DNA from: Pantoea rwandensis | Lineage (GTDB): Bacteria; Pseudomonadota; Gammaproteobacteria; Enterobacterales; Enterobacteriaceae | DNA length: 64,000 nucleotides | Assembly (NCBI RefSeq): GCF_000759475.1 | Contig: NZ_CP009454.1 | Span: 1,736,001-1,800,000, forward strand | Reading direction: 5' to 3' | Shown here: piece after piece, positions 36,128 through 46,672 of the stretch | Position numbering within the stretch: position 1 is the first letter of the stretch | How the letters are laid out: every line of letters begins with the position of its first letter | Program-made: the position numbers and the translations under genes | Notes under the pieces: generated by a model | The model's input: the letters and a program-made list of their open reading frames with translations, nothing else | Database searches by the model: none | Told to the model about the DNA's origin: nothing

Positions 36128-37110
36128 TACAGCCCCATTTTCACCAGTTTTGGCAGGTTTTCTTTATCCAGACTTTCGGTGTTGTTGCCGAGGATGGTGT
36201 GGGTCGCCTCGTCAACTTTCACTTTGCCCAGACCGTCGATGGTCATCCCATCGGTGATGGGTTCTTTCTTCTGCATCATGTCGGCGATACGCACGAACAC
36301 TTCGCCTGCGGTTTCCGGGTTCCAGATATAGCCGCCTTTGATTGCGCCACGCTGCACCAGAGAAGCACCCTGGCCTGGGCTGAAGGCGCCAATCACGCAC
36401 ACCTGATCAATCTTGTTGCGGTTCATCACCGCACGACCGGCACCGATTGGGCCCTGTGAGCCGAACGCCATAATGCCTTTCAGATCCGGGTACTTGGACA
36501 TCAGTTCGTTAGTGGTACGGATGGAGTCATCCAGCGATTCACCCACGCCGAACTTGTCGGTCACCATCTGCATTTTTGGATAGTGCTCTTTCTGGTAGTT
36601 CAGCGCGGCATCGGTCCACTGTTGGTGCAATGGCACAGTCAGGCTGCCAACGTACATGGCGTATTTGCCTTCTTCATGCATGCATTTCGCCAGTGCTTTC
36701 ATATGGTTGATGCCATGCGTCGGGGCATCTACCAGTTCGAAGTCCCAGTTGGCGCCTTTCTGATCCGGTGATTCGTGGGTGATAACCTGAATGCCAGCTT
36801 CACGCGCACGTTTCAGCACCGGCTCCAGCACTTTCGGGTCATTCGGTACCACGCCGATGATGTCGACTTTCTGCGCAATCAAATCTTCAATCGCACGCAC
36901 CTGCAGCGCAGGGTCGGCGGCGGTAGGGCCCACCATCCATGCATCAATGCCGCGTTTTGCCGCTTCACTCTTGATGCCCGCTTCCATGGCGTTAAACCAC
37001 GGAATACCGCCAATTTTCACCACGATGCCCATGCGTAATTTGTCAGCAGCGTGCGCGCCGGTGGCGGCAAACAGGGCAAGCAGAGAACAGGCGATAAGAT
37101 GTTTTTTCAT
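36127..37110 (-). CDS. Periplasmic sugar-binding protein (LsrB/RhaS-like)
   Basis: Secreted ligand-binding protein of 327 residues with a signal peptide ending GAHAA. Peripla_BP_4 features: MGIVVKIGGIPWFNAMEAGI, DIIGVVPNDP and GIMAFGSQGPIGAGRAV. The fold group includes LsrB (autoinducer-2), RhaS and pentose-binding proteins, so automated labels as an AI-2 binder would be unsafe; the enzymes in the operon suggest a rare hexose. It follows the regulator by 12 bases with CCGGAG before its ATG. Confidence 0.88.
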   Translation of the reverse strand: MKKHLIACSLLALFAATGAHAADKLRMGIVVKIGGIPWFNAMEAGIKSEAAKRGIDAWMVGPTAADPALQVRAIEDLIAQKVDIIGVVPNDPKVLEPVLKRAREAGIQVITHESPDQKGANWDFELVDAPTHGINHMKALAKCMHEEGKYAMYVGSLTVPLHQQWTDAALNYQKEHYPKMQMVTDKFGVGESLDDSIRTTNELMSKYPDLKGIMAFGSQGPIGAGRAVMNRNKIDQVCVIGAFSPGQGASLVQRGAIKGGYIWNPETAGEVFVRIADMMQKKEPITDGMTIDGLGKVKVDEATHTILGNNTESLDKENLPKLVKMGL

Positions 37111-37122
37111 AAAGACTCCGGA

Positions 37123-37953
37123 TTAATTTTTTATTAGCTGCATTGAATTGTTGCGCTGCGAGCAATCAATAATATTGACGCCGTTCCAGGCTAATTCTTG
37201 TTCCAGCTCTTTGTCTTTTAATTGGTCAGTGATGAGAAAGTCCACATCGCGATAATGACAAATACGCGCGAATGAGGGTCGCAGGAATTTACTGGCGTCC
37301 AGCAGTAGATGTTTTCTTTCTGCTGCCAGTAGCATCTGTTGTTTTAAATGTGCGTTGTTTTCGTTACCTTCACGTAAATAACCGTCATTGCCTAAGCTGC
37401 TACAGGAAAAAAAGATTTTATTAATCTGAAATTCCCGTAAAGGCTGCTCAGCGACAACACCGTGAAAATCTTCATAACGGTCAGAATATTCTCCCCCCAG
37501 ACAGATGGTGCGGATACTTCCCCGCGCCGCAAGGGTTTGCACAATTCTGATAGAGTTGGTTAACACCGTTAATTCAATATCTGGTAGCTGTCGCGCTAAA
37601 TACCAGCAAGTGGTGCTACTGTCGAGTAATATACAATCGCCGGGGCTGATGAAATCGAGTGCACGTTTGGCTATCGCCATCTTTGCATCTACATGTTCAT
37701 TCATGCGCTGGCGGAAAGATAATTCATACTCGTTAACACCCCTCGTATTCCCCTGAATGTTAGCGGCTTGTCGTTTTGCTGGTACCGCACCGCCGTGGCT
37801 GCGTTGTAATAGCCCACGTTTCTCCAGTTGAGTTAAATCACGGCGAATGGTTTCTTGCGAAACCTGACACAACGTGACTAATTCAGCGACAATAACCCGA
37901 CCATTTAAATTTAGTTCGTCAATAATTCGCTGCTGTCTTTCAATCGGCAACAT
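37123..37953 (-). CDS. DeoR-family transcriptional regulator of the sugar operon
   Basis: 276-residue regulator. The N-terminal DeoR helix-turn-helix (ERQQRIIDELNLNGRVIVAE, then SQETIRRDLTQLEKRGLL) is followed by a DeoR C-terminal sensor domain (LLDSSTTCWYLARQLPD, ICLGGEYSD) that usually binds a sugar phosphate. The start is ATG 37953 with GAGGGAAG upstream; the open frame continues 37 codons further without family sequence. As first gene of the operon it probably represses its own promoter, with repeats upstream as candidate operators. Confidence 0.88.
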   Translation of the reverse strand: MLPIERQQRIIDELNLNGRVIVAELVTLCQVSQETIRRDLTQLEKRGLLQRSHGGAVPAKRQAANIQGNTRGVNEYELSFRQRMNEHVDAKMAIAKRALDFISPGDCILLDSSTTCWYLARQLPDIELTVLTNSIRIVQTLAARGSIRTICLGGEYSDRYEDFHGVVAEQPLREFQINKIFFSCSSLGNDGYLREGNENNAHLKQQMLLAAERKHLLLDASKFLRPSFARICHYRDVDFLITDQLKDKELEQELAWNGVNIIDCSQRNNSMQLIKN

Positions 37954-38049
37954 GACTTCCCTCCGATGGCTATAAAGTACTGGATACCGCAGCGGGAAAA
38001 TGTGGACTGCGCACGAGTCCGCAGTGGTCAAAATGCCCGGCGACGTTAG

Positions 38050-38065
38050 AGTGATATGGATCAAA
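38050..38065. promoter_or_regulatory. CRP-like site upstream of the sugar operon
   Basis: AGTGA-N6-TCAAA matches TGTGA-N6-TCACA at eight of ten positions, about 100 bases before the regulator start. Catabolite control is expected for such operons. Confidence 0.5.
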
Positions 38066-38189
38066 TTTTTATGTAAATGAGATATCTATTTTTCATGTAA
38101 TAGAGATCTTATTCACATAAACACGCGTGTTAGCGCTAAATAGAGGGATCGGTAGCAAACAATTATTACCGTATGAAAACACCTTATCA

Positions 38190-38231
38190 TGACCGAATGT
38201 GACCGTTTGTGTGTATTTGACCGAATTGTGA
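38190..38231. promoter_or_regulatory. GACCG direct repeats, possible DeoR-type operator
   Basis: GACCGAATGT (38191-38200) is followed directly by GACCGTTTGT (38201-38210), and GACCGAATTGTG begins at 38219. The 10- and 18-base spacing of short direct repeats resembles operators of sugar DeoR regulators. About 240 bases upstream of the regulator start. Confidence 0.4.
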
Positions 38232-38531
38232 TGTGCGCTAAATTGTTTTTAGCCATACCCTCTTTGACGGCATGACGTCGAGCGGACGGAGGTCTTACCC
38301 AGACACACGCTTTCAGACAAACATGACGCCATAGTCCGACGAATCCGATTGAGCGGAAATCAGTCGAAACGGATGATGGAATTCTTGTTTCTCCAGCCTC
38401 AGATCGCCCTCAGGCGACGGCTTTTTCAGCAGTGAGTACCGCTTTTAGGGCCAGGTCACAGTTTCGGCCTGCTGATGACCTTTCCGTTACGCTATGATTT
38501 CTTTTCAAGGAATTTGGGGACCTTTTTTTTG

Positions 38532-39605
38532 ATGTCTTATTGGATGAAGTCGCTGCTTTTATTGCCCTTTGTGTTTGTCGCGTGCGTTCAGGCTGAGCCA
38601 CTGCAAAAGTCATTTTCTGACTGGCAGCTCACCTGTAACAACGCGGCTTTTTGCGTGGCACGCAGCTTTCCGGGAGACAACGGATTAGTGATGACCCTCT
38701 CACGCAGCGCTGGCGTTAACGATCGCCCGCTGCTGCGTATTGATTACGGCAGCGCGTACAGTGGAGAGCTGCCCGGCGGATCGTTAAAGGATAATTTGCT
38801 GCTGGATCAGCGTCGCCTGACGCCGGACCTCAAACACTGGAGCGTAGAGCCACATCATCTTGCAACCAGTAATGCCATTGCCATCGACGAATTTCTGGCG
38901 CAAACGCTGGATGCCCATACTCTGCAACTGACCTATCAGGCTAAAGCCACTATCCCACTCAGCGGCATGAAAGCGGCGCTATTGTTGATGGATGACGTTC
39001 AGGGGCGGGTAAATGGTGCCAGTGCCTGGGTGAAGCGGGGCGATCGCGCGGCATCGGACGTTCCCTCTGCGCCGCAGGTACCGCAACTGCCCGCTCCCTT
39101 ACCGCAGCCAGCGCCGTTAACTCAGGAAGAAACCAGCGGTCTAATTGATTACGGTACCTGGCGGGTTAACACCGACAACTGTTCACTCGATCCGCTCAGG
39201 CGAGAAGTGAGTGTGGCGCCGCTCACCGACACCAAAGCGCTGCTTTTAATCAGTTGTGAAGCCGGTGCCTATAACGTGATTGATTTGGCCTTTGAGGTGA
39301 CGCGTAGCCAGCCTTACGTGGCGCGCGGGCTGACGTTGACCTTGCCATTCACGCCACCAGGACGCAGTGACAATCAGATGGAGTTGGTGAATGCTGAATT
39401 CGATGCCAGCAGCGGTTTGCTATACACCTTCAGTAAAGGCCGCGGTCTGGGAGATTGTGGTGTCGCCACGCGTTGGCAGTACGACGGAAATGACTTTGTG
39501 CTGGCAGAGTATGCTGAAGAGAAAACCTGTGACGCATGGCATAGCAGTGATCATTGGCCCACGCTGTGGGTCAGCCAAACTCAGAATGCCGTTCAGTCGG
39601 ATTAA
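38532..39605 (+). CDS. ypfG: DUF1176 exported protein YpfG
   Basis: Secreted protein of about 357 residues: a signal peptide (MKSLLLLPFVFVACVQA) followed by a DUF1176 domain with the sequence SDWQLTCNNAAFCVARSF and cysteines at regular places (CSLDPLRREVSV, ISCEAGAYN, DCGVATRW). A Pro-rich linker (about residues 180-205) divides two halves. ATG 38532 has GGGGA eleven bases upstream; ATG 38544 would give the tidier signal peptide. Function unknown. Its position between nudK and tktB agrees with E. coli. Confidence 0.88.
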   Translation: MSYWMKSLLLLPFVFVACVQAEPLQKSFSDWQLTCNNAAFCVARSFPGDNGLVMTLSRSAGVNDRPLLRIDYGSAYSGELPGGSLKDNLLLDQRRLTPDLKHWSVEPHHLATSNAIAIDEFLAQTLDAHTLQLTYQAKATIPLSGMKAALLLMDDVQGRVNGASAWVKRGDRAASDVPSAPQVPQLPAPLPQPAPLTQEETSGLIDYGTWRVNTDNCSLDPLRREVSVAPLTDTKALLLISCEAGAYNVIDLAFEVTRSQPYVARGLTLTLPFTPPGRSDNQMELVNAEFDASSGLLYTFSKGRGLGDCGVATRWQYDGNDFVLAEYAEEKTCDAWHSSDHWPTLWVSQTQNAVQSD

Positions 39606-39654
39606 AGGCGCGCTGGCTGCTGAGTACGCATCAATGCGCCCTCTATCCATGCAG

Positions 39655-39674
39655 GGCCGCCATTGATGGCGGCC
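39655..39674. repeat. Compact palindrome between ypfG and ampH
   Basis: GGCCGCCAT (39655-39663) and ATGGCGGCC (39666-39674) form a nine-bp hairpin with a two-base loop. It lies between convergent genes and lacks a T-run. Confidence 0.7.
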
Positions 39675-39689
39675 GCAACGCCTCATGAT

Positions 39690-40859
39690 TTAACGGATGG
39701 CGTTAACCGTCATCGGCGAACCATTTTGATTGCCCACCAACTCCGCCAGCAGGTTATTCACGCCATCGCTCATCGGAGTGAAGCGTGACAGCGGTGAACG
39801 CGTCACCACCACAAATACCCCGACGTTATTCTGTGGCACCATCGCCATGTATGTAATAAAGCCGCCGCCGCCGCCGGTTTTTTCGATAATCCCAGGACGT
39901 CCCTCTTTTGGCCCCATATACACCCAGCCCATGCCTAAGGCATCGGCACGACCAGGCACATCCATACCTTCCACTTTGGTCAGCTGGTCACGGCGATAGA
40001 TCAGCGTTTGCAGACGATCGACCTGAGGCGTGCGGTGATTGACCGCCGAGTTGAGGAATTGCTGCATCCAGCGGCCCATATCATCCGGCGTTGAATACAC
40101 GCCGCCGCTGCCAATCGCTGCCAGCGTGTTATTGCACGGACTGGCCCCTTTCTCAGGGATCATCAGACGCTGGCACTGATCGGGGGATGGCGTAAAGGTG
40201 GTGTCTTTCATTCCCAGCGGACGCGTCACCAGCTGTTGCAGCAGAGCGGGATAAGGCGTGCCTGCCGCTTTAGCCAGCGCATCACTCAGCAGATCAAAGC
40301 CGAGATTGGAGTAGGAGGCCTGTGTTCCTGGCGTGGCTTTCAGTTGTGCACCCTGCAGCCACTGCCAGCGATCGGTTTTGGTTGGCCAGACAAACACCGG
40401 ACGATGCGGTTTGCCGCCCGGCTGTTCACGCGGCAGGCTACCGGTATGGGTGGCGAGGTTAATCAGGCGAATCGGCTGACCGTTGTAATTCGGGACGCGT
40501 GCGCCAGCCGGAGCATACTTGCTTAACGGGTCATCAAGGCGAATCTGCCCACGTTCCGCCATTTTGACCATCACTTCGCTGGTCATCAATTTACTGAGCG
40601 AGGCGATGCGAATCACGGAATCGAGCTGAGGGCGCACGTTATTGCCAGGGCTGGTATCGCCAAAGCTTGCGAATACGCGCTGATTGCCATCAATCGCCAC
40701 CAGCGCCATGCCGGTTGCGCCGCTGCCATAGAAGATATGCTCGGCATAACGATCAACGATCTGTGAGGCCAGCAGAGGATCGGCTACCGTCTGCGCCATG
40801 CTTTTTAATGGAAGCACTGAAACCATTAAGGCCAGTAAAAAAGGAGTACGTTTTTTCAA
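39690..40859 (-). CDS. ampH: D-alanyl-D-alanine carboxypeptidase/endopeptidase AmpH
   Basis: Periplasmic class C penicillin-binding protein, 389 residues, acting on peptidoglycan peptides and weakly on beta-lactams. Signal peptide to about SMAQ. The active-site serine is in S87-LSK, the YSN motif is in ASYSNLGFDLL, and a KTGGGGGF triad replaces KTG. IFYGSGATGMALVAIDGNQR and SPDQCQRLM match AmpH rather than AmpC. In E. coli ampH lies elsewhere, so its place between ypfG and tktB is a local rearrangement. Confidence 0.93.
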   Translation of the reverse strand: MKKRTPFLLALMVSVLPLKSMAQTVADPLLASQIVDRYAEHIFYGSGATGMALVAIDGNQRVFASFGDTSPGNNVRPQLDSVIRIASLSKLMTSEVMVKMAERGQIRLDDPLSKYAPAGARVPNYNGQPIRLINLATHTGSLPREQPGGKPHRPVFVWPTKTDRWQWLQGAQLKATPGTQASYSNLGFDLLSDALAKAAGTPYPALLQQLVTRPLGMKDTTFTPSPDQCQRLMIPEKGASPCNNTLAAIGSGGVYSTPDDMGRWMQQFLNSAVNHRTPQVDRLQTLIYRRDQLTKVEGMDVPGRADALGMGWVYMGPKEGRPGIIEKTGGGGGFITYMAMVPQNNVGVFVVVTRSPLSRFTPMSDGVNNLLAELVGNQNGSPMTVNAIR

Positions 40860-40963
40860 CGGGAAAGCGTCCGCAACAGGATTCGGAGGAAAGCTTATAG
40901 TAATCAGTTTGTGCGAGGCGTGAAGAGGGAAGACAGGATTTTTTTCTGTATCAGGCTGTGATC

Positions 40964-40999
40964 AAAAAACGGCCCTTACGCCAAATGACGCAGGGCCGG
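40964..40999 (-). terminator. Terminator of talA-tktB
   Basis: On the minus strand CGGCCCT-GCG pairs with CG-AAGGGCCG, with one bulge, followed by TTTTTT. It begins a few bases after the tktB stop. Confidence 0.8.
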
Positions 41000-41004
41000 A
41001 TCGA

Positions 41005-43014
41005 TTAGTGCGGCTTGAGTAATGCTTCGGTATGGCTCACGATATTCTCCACCGTAAAGCCAAATTCCGGGAACAACTTACCTGCCGGCGCAGACTCACC
41101 GAAGGTGGTCATACCGACAATCGCGCCATCCAGACCGACATACTTGAACCAGTAATCGGCAATACCCGCTTCAACGGCCACGCGCGCTTTGACGCCGGAA
41201 GGCAACACCGATTCGCGGTAGGCGGTGTCCTGCTTGTCAAACACGTCGGTGCAGGGCAGGGACACCACGCGCACCTTGTGGCCGCTGGCGCCGAGTTTAT
41301 CGGCCGCGCCCAGCGCGATTTCAATCTCAGAACCGGTGGCGATGATGATCGCTTCTGGTGTGCCCGCGCAATCCTGCAACACATAGCCGCCTTTAGCGAT
41401 ATCGGCCACCTGTGCTTTGCTGCGCTCTGGCTGCAGCAGATTTTGACGCGACAGAATCAGCGCGGTCGGGCCATGGTGGCGCTCAACGGCGGCTTTCCAT
41501 GCCACGGCAGTTTCTACCTGATCGCACGGACGCCAGACGCTCATATTCGGCGTCACGCGCAGGCTGGCAAGCTGTTCCACTGGCTGGTGGGTTGGGCCAT
41601 CTTCGCCCAGGCCAATCGAGTCATGGGTGTACACCAGCACCTGGCGAGCCTTCATCAGCGCCGCCATACGCACCGCATTACGCGCGTATTCAACAAACAT
41701 CAGGAAGGTGGCGGTGTACGGAATGAAGCCGCCGTGATGCGCCAGGCCATTACCAATCGCCGTCATACCAAATTCGCGCACGCCGTAATGTATATAGTTT
41801 CCGGCGATGTCTTCTTTAATCGATTTCGAACCTGACCAGATGGTGAGGTTACTTGGTGCAAGGTCAGCCGAGCCACCTAACAGCTCTGGCAGCAGTTTGC
41901 CGTACACTTCCAGTGTGTTCTGCGACGCTTTACGGCTGGCAATTTTTTGCGGATTGGCCTGGAGATCTTCCACAAACGCCTGAGTCGCCTCACTCCATTT
42001 CGCCGGCATTCCCCCGTCCAGACGGCGGCTAAACTCAGCGGCGAGATCGGGATGCGCGGCTTTATAGGCAGCAAACTTCTCATCCCAGGCTTTCTCTCGC
42101 TGACTGCCCGCTTCTTTGGCATCCCACTGTTGATAAATCTCTTTCGGGATTTCAAACGGTGGATAGTGCCAGCCGAGTTTTTGACGGGTTAAGGCCACTT
42201 CCTGCTCGCCCAGCGCCGAGCCGTGTGACTCTTCTTTACCGGCTTTATTCGGCGACCCAAAACCAATGACCGTGCGGCAGATAATCAGCGAAGGCTTGTC
42301 GGTGACACTCTGCGCTTCTTTGATGGCGGCGGCGATAGCTTCCGGATCGTGCCCATCAATGCCTTCCGCACTGCCGACGACATGCCAGTTGTAAGCTTCG
42401 AAGCGTTTGTGCGTGTCATCGGTGAACCAGCCTTCGGTTTCACCATCAATCGAGATGCCGTTATGATCGTAGAAACCAATCAGTTTGCCGAGGCCGAGGG
42501 TGCCGGCCAGTGAGCTGACTTCATGTGAAATGCCTTCCATCAAACAGCCATCGCCCATAAACACATAGGTGTAGTGATCGACGATATCGTGGCCGGGACG
42601 GTTAAACTGCGCCGCCAGGGTGCGCTCGGCAATGGCCATGCCCACCGCATTGGCCAAACCCTGTCCCAACGGACCGGTGGTGGTTTCCACGCCTGGCGTA
42701 TAGCCAATTTCCGGATGGCCAGGCGTTTTGGAATGCAGCTGGCGGAAGTTTTTCAGCTCTTCCATCGGCAGGTCGTAACCGGTGAGGTGCAGCAGGCTGT
42801 AAAGCAGCATCGAACCGTGGCCATTGGAGAGAATAAAGCGGTCGCGGTCAGCCCACGCCGGATTGTTGGGATTGTGTTTGAGAACGTCGCGCCATAGCAC
42901 TTCGGCTATATCGGCCATTCCCATCGGCATACCGGGGTGTCCGGAATTTGCTTTCTGTACCGCATCCATACTCAAAGCACGAATCGCGTTAGCCAACTCT
43001 CTGCGTGAAGACAT
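41005..43014 (-). CDS. tktB: Transketolase (TktB-type)
   Basis: Thiamine-diphosphate enzyme of the non-oxidative pentose phosphate pathway, moving two-carbon units between sugar phosphates. 669 residues from ATG 43014 ([20 protein letters not shown]). N-terminal TPP domain with [12 protein letters not shown] and [12 protein letters not shown], middle domain with [11 protein letters not shown], and a C-terminal domain. A longer open frame (to 43068) adds no family sequence. The pairing with talA identifies tktB rather than tktA by synteny. Fructose-6-phosphate made by the nearby sugar operon would enter the same pathway. Confidence 0.94.
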   Translation of the reverse strand: MSSRRELANAIRALSMDAVQKANSGHPGMPMGMADIAEVLWRDVLKHNPNNPAWADRDRFILSNGHGSMLLYSLLHLTGYDLPMEELKNFRQLHSKTPGHPEIGYTPGVETTTGPLGQGLANAVGMAIAERTLAAQFNRPGHDIVDHYTYVFMGDGCLMEGISHEVSSLAGTLGLGKLIGFYDHNGISIDGETEGWFTDDTHKRFEAYNWHVVGSAEGIDGHDPEAIAAAIKEAQSVTDKPSLIICRTVIGFGSPNKAGKEESHGSALGEQEVALTRQKLGWHYPPFEIPKEIYQQWDAKEAGSQREKAWDEKFAAYKAAHPDLAAEFSRRLDGGMPAKWSEATQAFVEDLQANPQKIASRKASQNTLEVYGKLLPELLGGSADLAPSNLTIWSGSKSIKEDIAGNYIHYGVREFGMTAIGNGLAHHGGFIPYTATFLMFVEYARNAVRMAALMKARQVLVYTHDSIGLGEDGPTHQPVEQLASLRVTPNMSVWRPCDQVETAVAWKAAVERHHGPTALILSRQNLLQPERSKAQVADIAKGGYVLQDCAGTPEAIIIATGSEIEIALGAADKLGASGHKVRVVSLPCTDVFDKQDTAYRESVLPSGVKARVAVEAGIADYWFKYVGLDGAIVGMTTFGESAPAGKLFPEFGFTVENIVSHTEALLKPH

Positions 43015-43083
43015 AGGGTACTCCCTTGTGATTGGGCAAATGAGGACGGGCAGACGCCCGTCCGACATGAAAAGGGTGGTGAT

Positions 43084-44034
43084 TTACAGGCGAGAAGCCA
43101 GCACATCTTCCAGCTTCTGCTGGTCAATGGCGAATTGACGGATGCCGTCAGACAGTTTTTCCACTGCCATCGGATCCTGGTTATGTTCCCAGCGGAACTC
43201 GGCTTCAGAGAGCGGAGCAGGCTGATGGAAGCCTTCGGTTGAAGGCTCTAACTTACGTTCCAGCGGTGCATCGCTGTTTGCCAACTCTTCCAGCAGGTTA
43301 GGGGAGATGGTCAGGCGGTCGCAGCCAGCCAGCGCCTGAATCTGCTCAACTTTACGGAAGCTGGCTCCCATGATCACGGTGCTGTAACGATGCTTTTTGA
43401 AGTAGTCGTAGATACGACGCACGGATTTCACGCCCGGATCTTCATCCACCACATACGGGTCCAGCGGTTTACGTGAGTTGTACCAGTCATAAATGCGGCC
43501 GACGAACGGGGAGATCAGGAACACGCCTGCTTCGGCACAGGCACGCGCCTGCGCAAAAGAGAACAACAGCGTCAGGTTACATTGGATGCCGTTTTTCTCC
43601 AGTTCTTCAGCGGCTTTGATCCCTTCCCAGGTTGAGGCCAGTTTGATCAGGATGCGTGAACGATCAATGCCGTTCTCTTCGTACATCCGTACCAGTTTTT
43701 CAGCTTTGGTGACACACATGCCACGATCGAAGGAGAGGCGCGCATCCACTTCGGTCGAAACACGGCCCGGTACGCTTTTCAGAATTTCCATACCGAGGTT
43801 GATCGCCACTTTATCGCTGGCGTTGATGATTTGCGTCTCTTTGCTGCCGCCCTGTTTTTTCGCATAGTCGATAGCGTCATCAATCAGATGTTTATAAGCA
43901 TCGAGACCGGCAGCTTTCAGGATCAACGAAGGGTTAGTGGTCGCGTCTTCCGGGTGGTAATGGCGAATAGATTCGATGTCGCCGCTGTCCGCCACCACGG
44001 TGGTGAACTGTTTCAATGCATCTAGCTGGTTCAT
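43084..44034 (-). CDS. talA: Transaldolase A
   Basis: Transfers a dihydroxyacetone unit between sugar phosphates in the pentose phosphate pathway. 316 residues. [14 protein letters not shown] is the transaldolase signature 1, and [19 protein letters not shown] carries the Schiff-base lysine near 132. The C-terminal [20 protein letters not shown] is conserved. It lies 69 bases upstream of tktB on the same strand, forming the talA-tktB operon, which is under stationary-phase control in E. coli. Confidence 0.96.
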   Translation of the reverse strand: MNQLDALKQFTTVVADSGDIESIRHYHPEDATTNPSLILKAAGLDAYKHLIDDAIDYAKKQGGSKETQIINASDKVAINLGMEILKSVPGRVSTEVDARLSFDRGMCVTKAEKLVRMYEENGIDRSRILIKLASTWEGIKAAEELEKNGIQCNLTLLFSFAQARACAEAGVFLISPFVGRIYDWYNSRKPLDPYVVDEDPGVKSVRRIYDYFKKHRYSTVIMGASFRKVEQIQALAGCDRLTISPNLLEELANSDAPLERKLEPSTEGFHQPAPLSEAEFRWEHNQDPMAVEKLSDGIRQFAIDQQKLEDVLASRL

Positions 44035-44353
44035 CGCTTAACTCCTTGATTAGCAATAATGTGGGCAAACGGGTCGTGCCCTTTCCTGTTGAGTCGTGGC
44101 TCAACACAGTGCTACAGACGTTGCACGAAGAAAATGCGTTTTCTCTGATTGTGGCGCTGAAGGGCATCTGTCACGGAAGGGGGTGCCTGATCGGTTCAGC
44201 TACGTGTTTTGCCATCATTAAGGATAGCAGGCTGCGCCAAAGCCGCAGGCGAAGCCGTGGCAATCTGTGCCCTCGTTATTTGAGCGCCTTCACCCTCTTT
44301 TGTGCCGCAGATTCCTATACTGGTGGTTTTTCAGCCGTGTCAAAGGATGCCAA
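44035..44353. other. Divergent promoter region between talA and maeB
   Basis: 319 bases. It should hold promoters for talA-tktB (left) and maeB (right). A GCGTTTTC-rich stretch near 44125-44145 and AAGGA before maeB are seen; no gene or strong palindrome is evident. The maeB frame is open back to 44267, but that part is not family sequence. Confidence 0.5.
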
Positions 44354-46633
44354 ATGGACGATCAACTCAAGCAAAGTGCGCTCGATTTCCACCAATATCC
44401 CACTCCCGGAAAAATTCAGGTTTCCCCCACCAAACCGCTGGCGACGCAGCGTGATTTAGCGCTGGCCTATTCGCCGGGTGTGGCGGCACCTTGCCTCGAG
44501 ATTGCTGCCGATCCGCTGGCGGCGCACAAATACACCGCACGCGGCAATCTGGTGGCGGTGATTTCGAACGGAACGGCAGTGCTCGGTCTCGGCAATATCG
44601 GTGCGCTGGCCGGTAAACCGGTGATGGAAGGCAAAGGGGTATTGTTCAAGAAATTCGCCGGCATTGATGTGTTCGATATCGAAGTGGACGAGCTGGATCC
44701 GGATAAGTTGATTGAGGTGATTGCCGCGCTGGAGCCGACCTTTGGCGGCATAAACCTCGAAGATATCAAAGCGCCAGAGTGTTTTTACATTGAGCAGAAA
44801 TTGCGCGAGCGCATGAAGATTCCGGTGTTTCACGACGATCAGCACGGGACGGCGATCATCTGTACTGCGGCGGTGCTCAATGGTTTGAGCATCGTTAAAA
44901 AGGCCATCTCAGATGTGCGGCTAGTGGTGTCTGGGGCGGGCGCATCAGCCATTGCCTGCCTGAATTTGCTGGTGGCGCTCGGCATGCAGAAGCACAACAT
45001 TGTGGTGTGCGACTCCAAAGGGGTGATTTACCGCGATCGTGAACCCAATATGACGCCGACCAAAGCCGAGTACGCCATAGAAGATAAAGGCGCGCGTACG
45101 CTGGATGAAGTGATTGCCGGTGCGGACATCTTCCTCGGCTGCTCGGGTCCGAAAGCGATGACGCCAGAGATGGTGAAGAAAATGGCGCAGAACCCGCTGA
45201 TTCTGGCGCTCGCCAATCCTGAACCAGAGATCATGCCGCCGCTGGCGAAAGAGGTTCGACCGGATGCGATTATCTGCACCGGACGCTCGGATTTCCCGAA
45301 TCAGGTGAACAACGTGCTATGTTTCCCGTTTATTTTCCGCGGGGCGTTGGACGTTGGCGCGACGGCCATTAACGAAGAGATGAAACTGGCGGCGGTGCAT
45401 GCGATTGCGGCCTTAGCGCAGGCCGAGCAGAGCGATGTGGTGGCCTCCGCCTATGATGATCAGGATCTGAGTTTTGGACCGGAATATCTGATCCCGAAAC
45501 CGTTCGATCCGCGTTTGATTGTGCAGATCGCGCCTGCTGTGGCGAAAGCGGCGATGGAGTCCGGCGTGGCGACCCGGCCCATCGCTGACTTTGATGCCTA
45601 TCGCGAGCAGCTCACCGAATTTGTGTATAAAACCAACCTGTTTATGAAGCCGATTTTCTCGCAGGCACGCAAAGATCCGAAACGCGTGGTGATGGCCGAA
45701 GGGGAGGAGGTGCGCGTGTTGCATGCGACGCAGGAATTGGTGTCGCTGGGGCTGGCGAAGCCGATTCTGATTGGTCGTCCAAACGTGATTGCGATGCGTA
45801 TTCAGAAGCAAGGGTTGAAGATTGAAGCGGGCAAGGATTTTGAGATCGTCAACAATGAGTCCGACCCGCGCTTTAAAGAGTATTGGAACGAGTATTATCA
45901 GATCATGAAACGGCGCGGGGTCACTCCGGAAACGGCCCAGCGGGCAGTGATCGGCAATCCGACCTTGATCGGTGCGATCATGGTGCATCGTGGCGAAGCC
46001 GACGCGTTGATTTGTGGCACCATTGGCGATTACCGCGAGCATTACGATGTGGTGGAGAAGGTGTTTGGTTTCCGCGACGACGTGAAAGTCGCTGGGGCAA
46101 TGAACGCGTTACTGCTGCCGAGCGGTAACACTTTTATTGCAGATACCTATGTGAATGAAGATCCCAGTGCGGAACAGTTGGCGGATATCACGCTGCTGGC
46201 GGCCGAAACGGTGCGTCGCTTTGGTATTGAACCGCGCGTGGCGCTGCTGTCGCACTCCAGCTTTGGCACGTCTAATGCGCCGGGGGCACGTAAAATGCGC
46301 GAGGCGTTGACGCTGATTCAAAGCCGTGCGCCAGAACTGGAGATCGACGGTGAGATGCACGGTGATGCGGCGTTGGTGGAGAGTATCCGGCGTGAACTGA
46401 TGCCCGACAGCCCGCTGAAAGGCACCGCGAATCTGCTGATTATGCCGAACGTGGAGGCGGCACGTATCAGTTATAACCTGCTGCGCGTGTCGTGTTCGGA
46501 AGGGGTGACGGTCGGGCCGGTATTGATGGGGATTAGCAAGCCGGTGCATGTGCTGACGCGGATTGCATCGGTGAGACGCATTGTGAATATGGTGGCATTA
46601 GCGGTGGTGGAGGCGCAAACCGAGCCGTTGTGA
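44354..46633 (+). CDS. maeB: NADP-dependent malic enzyme MaeB
   Basis: Oxidatively decarboxylates malate to pyruvate with NADP. 759 residues from ATG 44354 (AAAGGA upstream), equal to E. coli MaeB. The N-terminal malic-enzyme half (about 1-430) has [22 protein letters not shown], the Rossmann motif [10 protein letters not shown] and [11 protein letters not shown]; the C-terminal half (about 430-759) is a phosphotransacetylase-like regulatory domain, probably sensing acetyl-CoA. Monocistronic. It converges on hemF with a MITE-like element between. Confidence 0.96.
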   Translation: MDDQLKQSALDFHQYPTPGKIQVSPTKPLATQRDLALAYSPGVAAPCLEIAADPLAAHKYTARGNLVAVISNGTAVLGLGNIGALAGKPVMEGKGVLFKKFAGIDVFDIEVDELDPDKLIEVIAALEPTFGGINLEDIKAPECFYIEQKLRERMKIPVFHDDQHGTAIICTAAVLNGLSIVKKAISDVRLVVSGAGASAIACLNLLVALGMQKHNIVVCDSKGVIYRDREPNMTPTKAEYAIEDKGARTLDEVIAGADIFLGCSGPKAMTPEMVKKMAQNPLILALANPEPEIMPPLAKEVRPDAIICTGRSDFPNQVNNVLCFPFIFRGALDVGATAINEEMKLAAVHAIAALAQAEQSDVVASAYDDQDLSFGPEYLIPKPFDPRLIVQIAPAVAKAAMESGVATRPIADFDAYREQLTEFVYKTNLFMKPIFSQARKDPKRVVMAEGEEVRVLHATQELVSLGLAKPILIGRPNVIAMRIQKQGLKIEAGKDFEIVNNESDPRFKEYWNEYYQIMKRRGVTPETAQRAVIGNPTLIGAIMVHRGEADALICGTIGDYREHYDVVEKVFGFRDDVKVAGAMNALLLPSGNTFIADTYVNEDPSAEQLADITLLAAETVRRFGIEPRVALLSHSSFGTSNAPGARKMREALTLIQSRAPELEIDGEMHGDAALVESIRRELMPDSPLKGTANLLIMPNVEAARISYNLLRVSCSEGVTVGPVLMGISKPVHVLTRIASVRRIVNMVALAVVEAQTEPL

Positions 46634-46672
46634 TGTGATGAGGTGGCTAAAGATCAGGAGGGTGTTGGTGTG

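Larger units (their letters stand above)
37954..38531. other. Regulatory region between the sugar operon and ypfG
   Basis: 578 bases without a convincing gene. It holds the leftward operon promoter with a CRP-like site and GACCG repeats (separate entries). Nearer ypfG there is TCGCCCTCAGGCGA with a following TTTTT (about 38404-38430), a weak terminator-like hairpin. The short frames seen here have no ribosome sites. Confidence 0.6.

Noticed and set aside
36127..37110. Binding protein as a true autoinducer-2 receptor (LsrB)
   Set aside because: It is only LsrB-like in fold family; the operon lacks lsrK, lsrF and lsrG and carries sugar epimerase and kinases instead.
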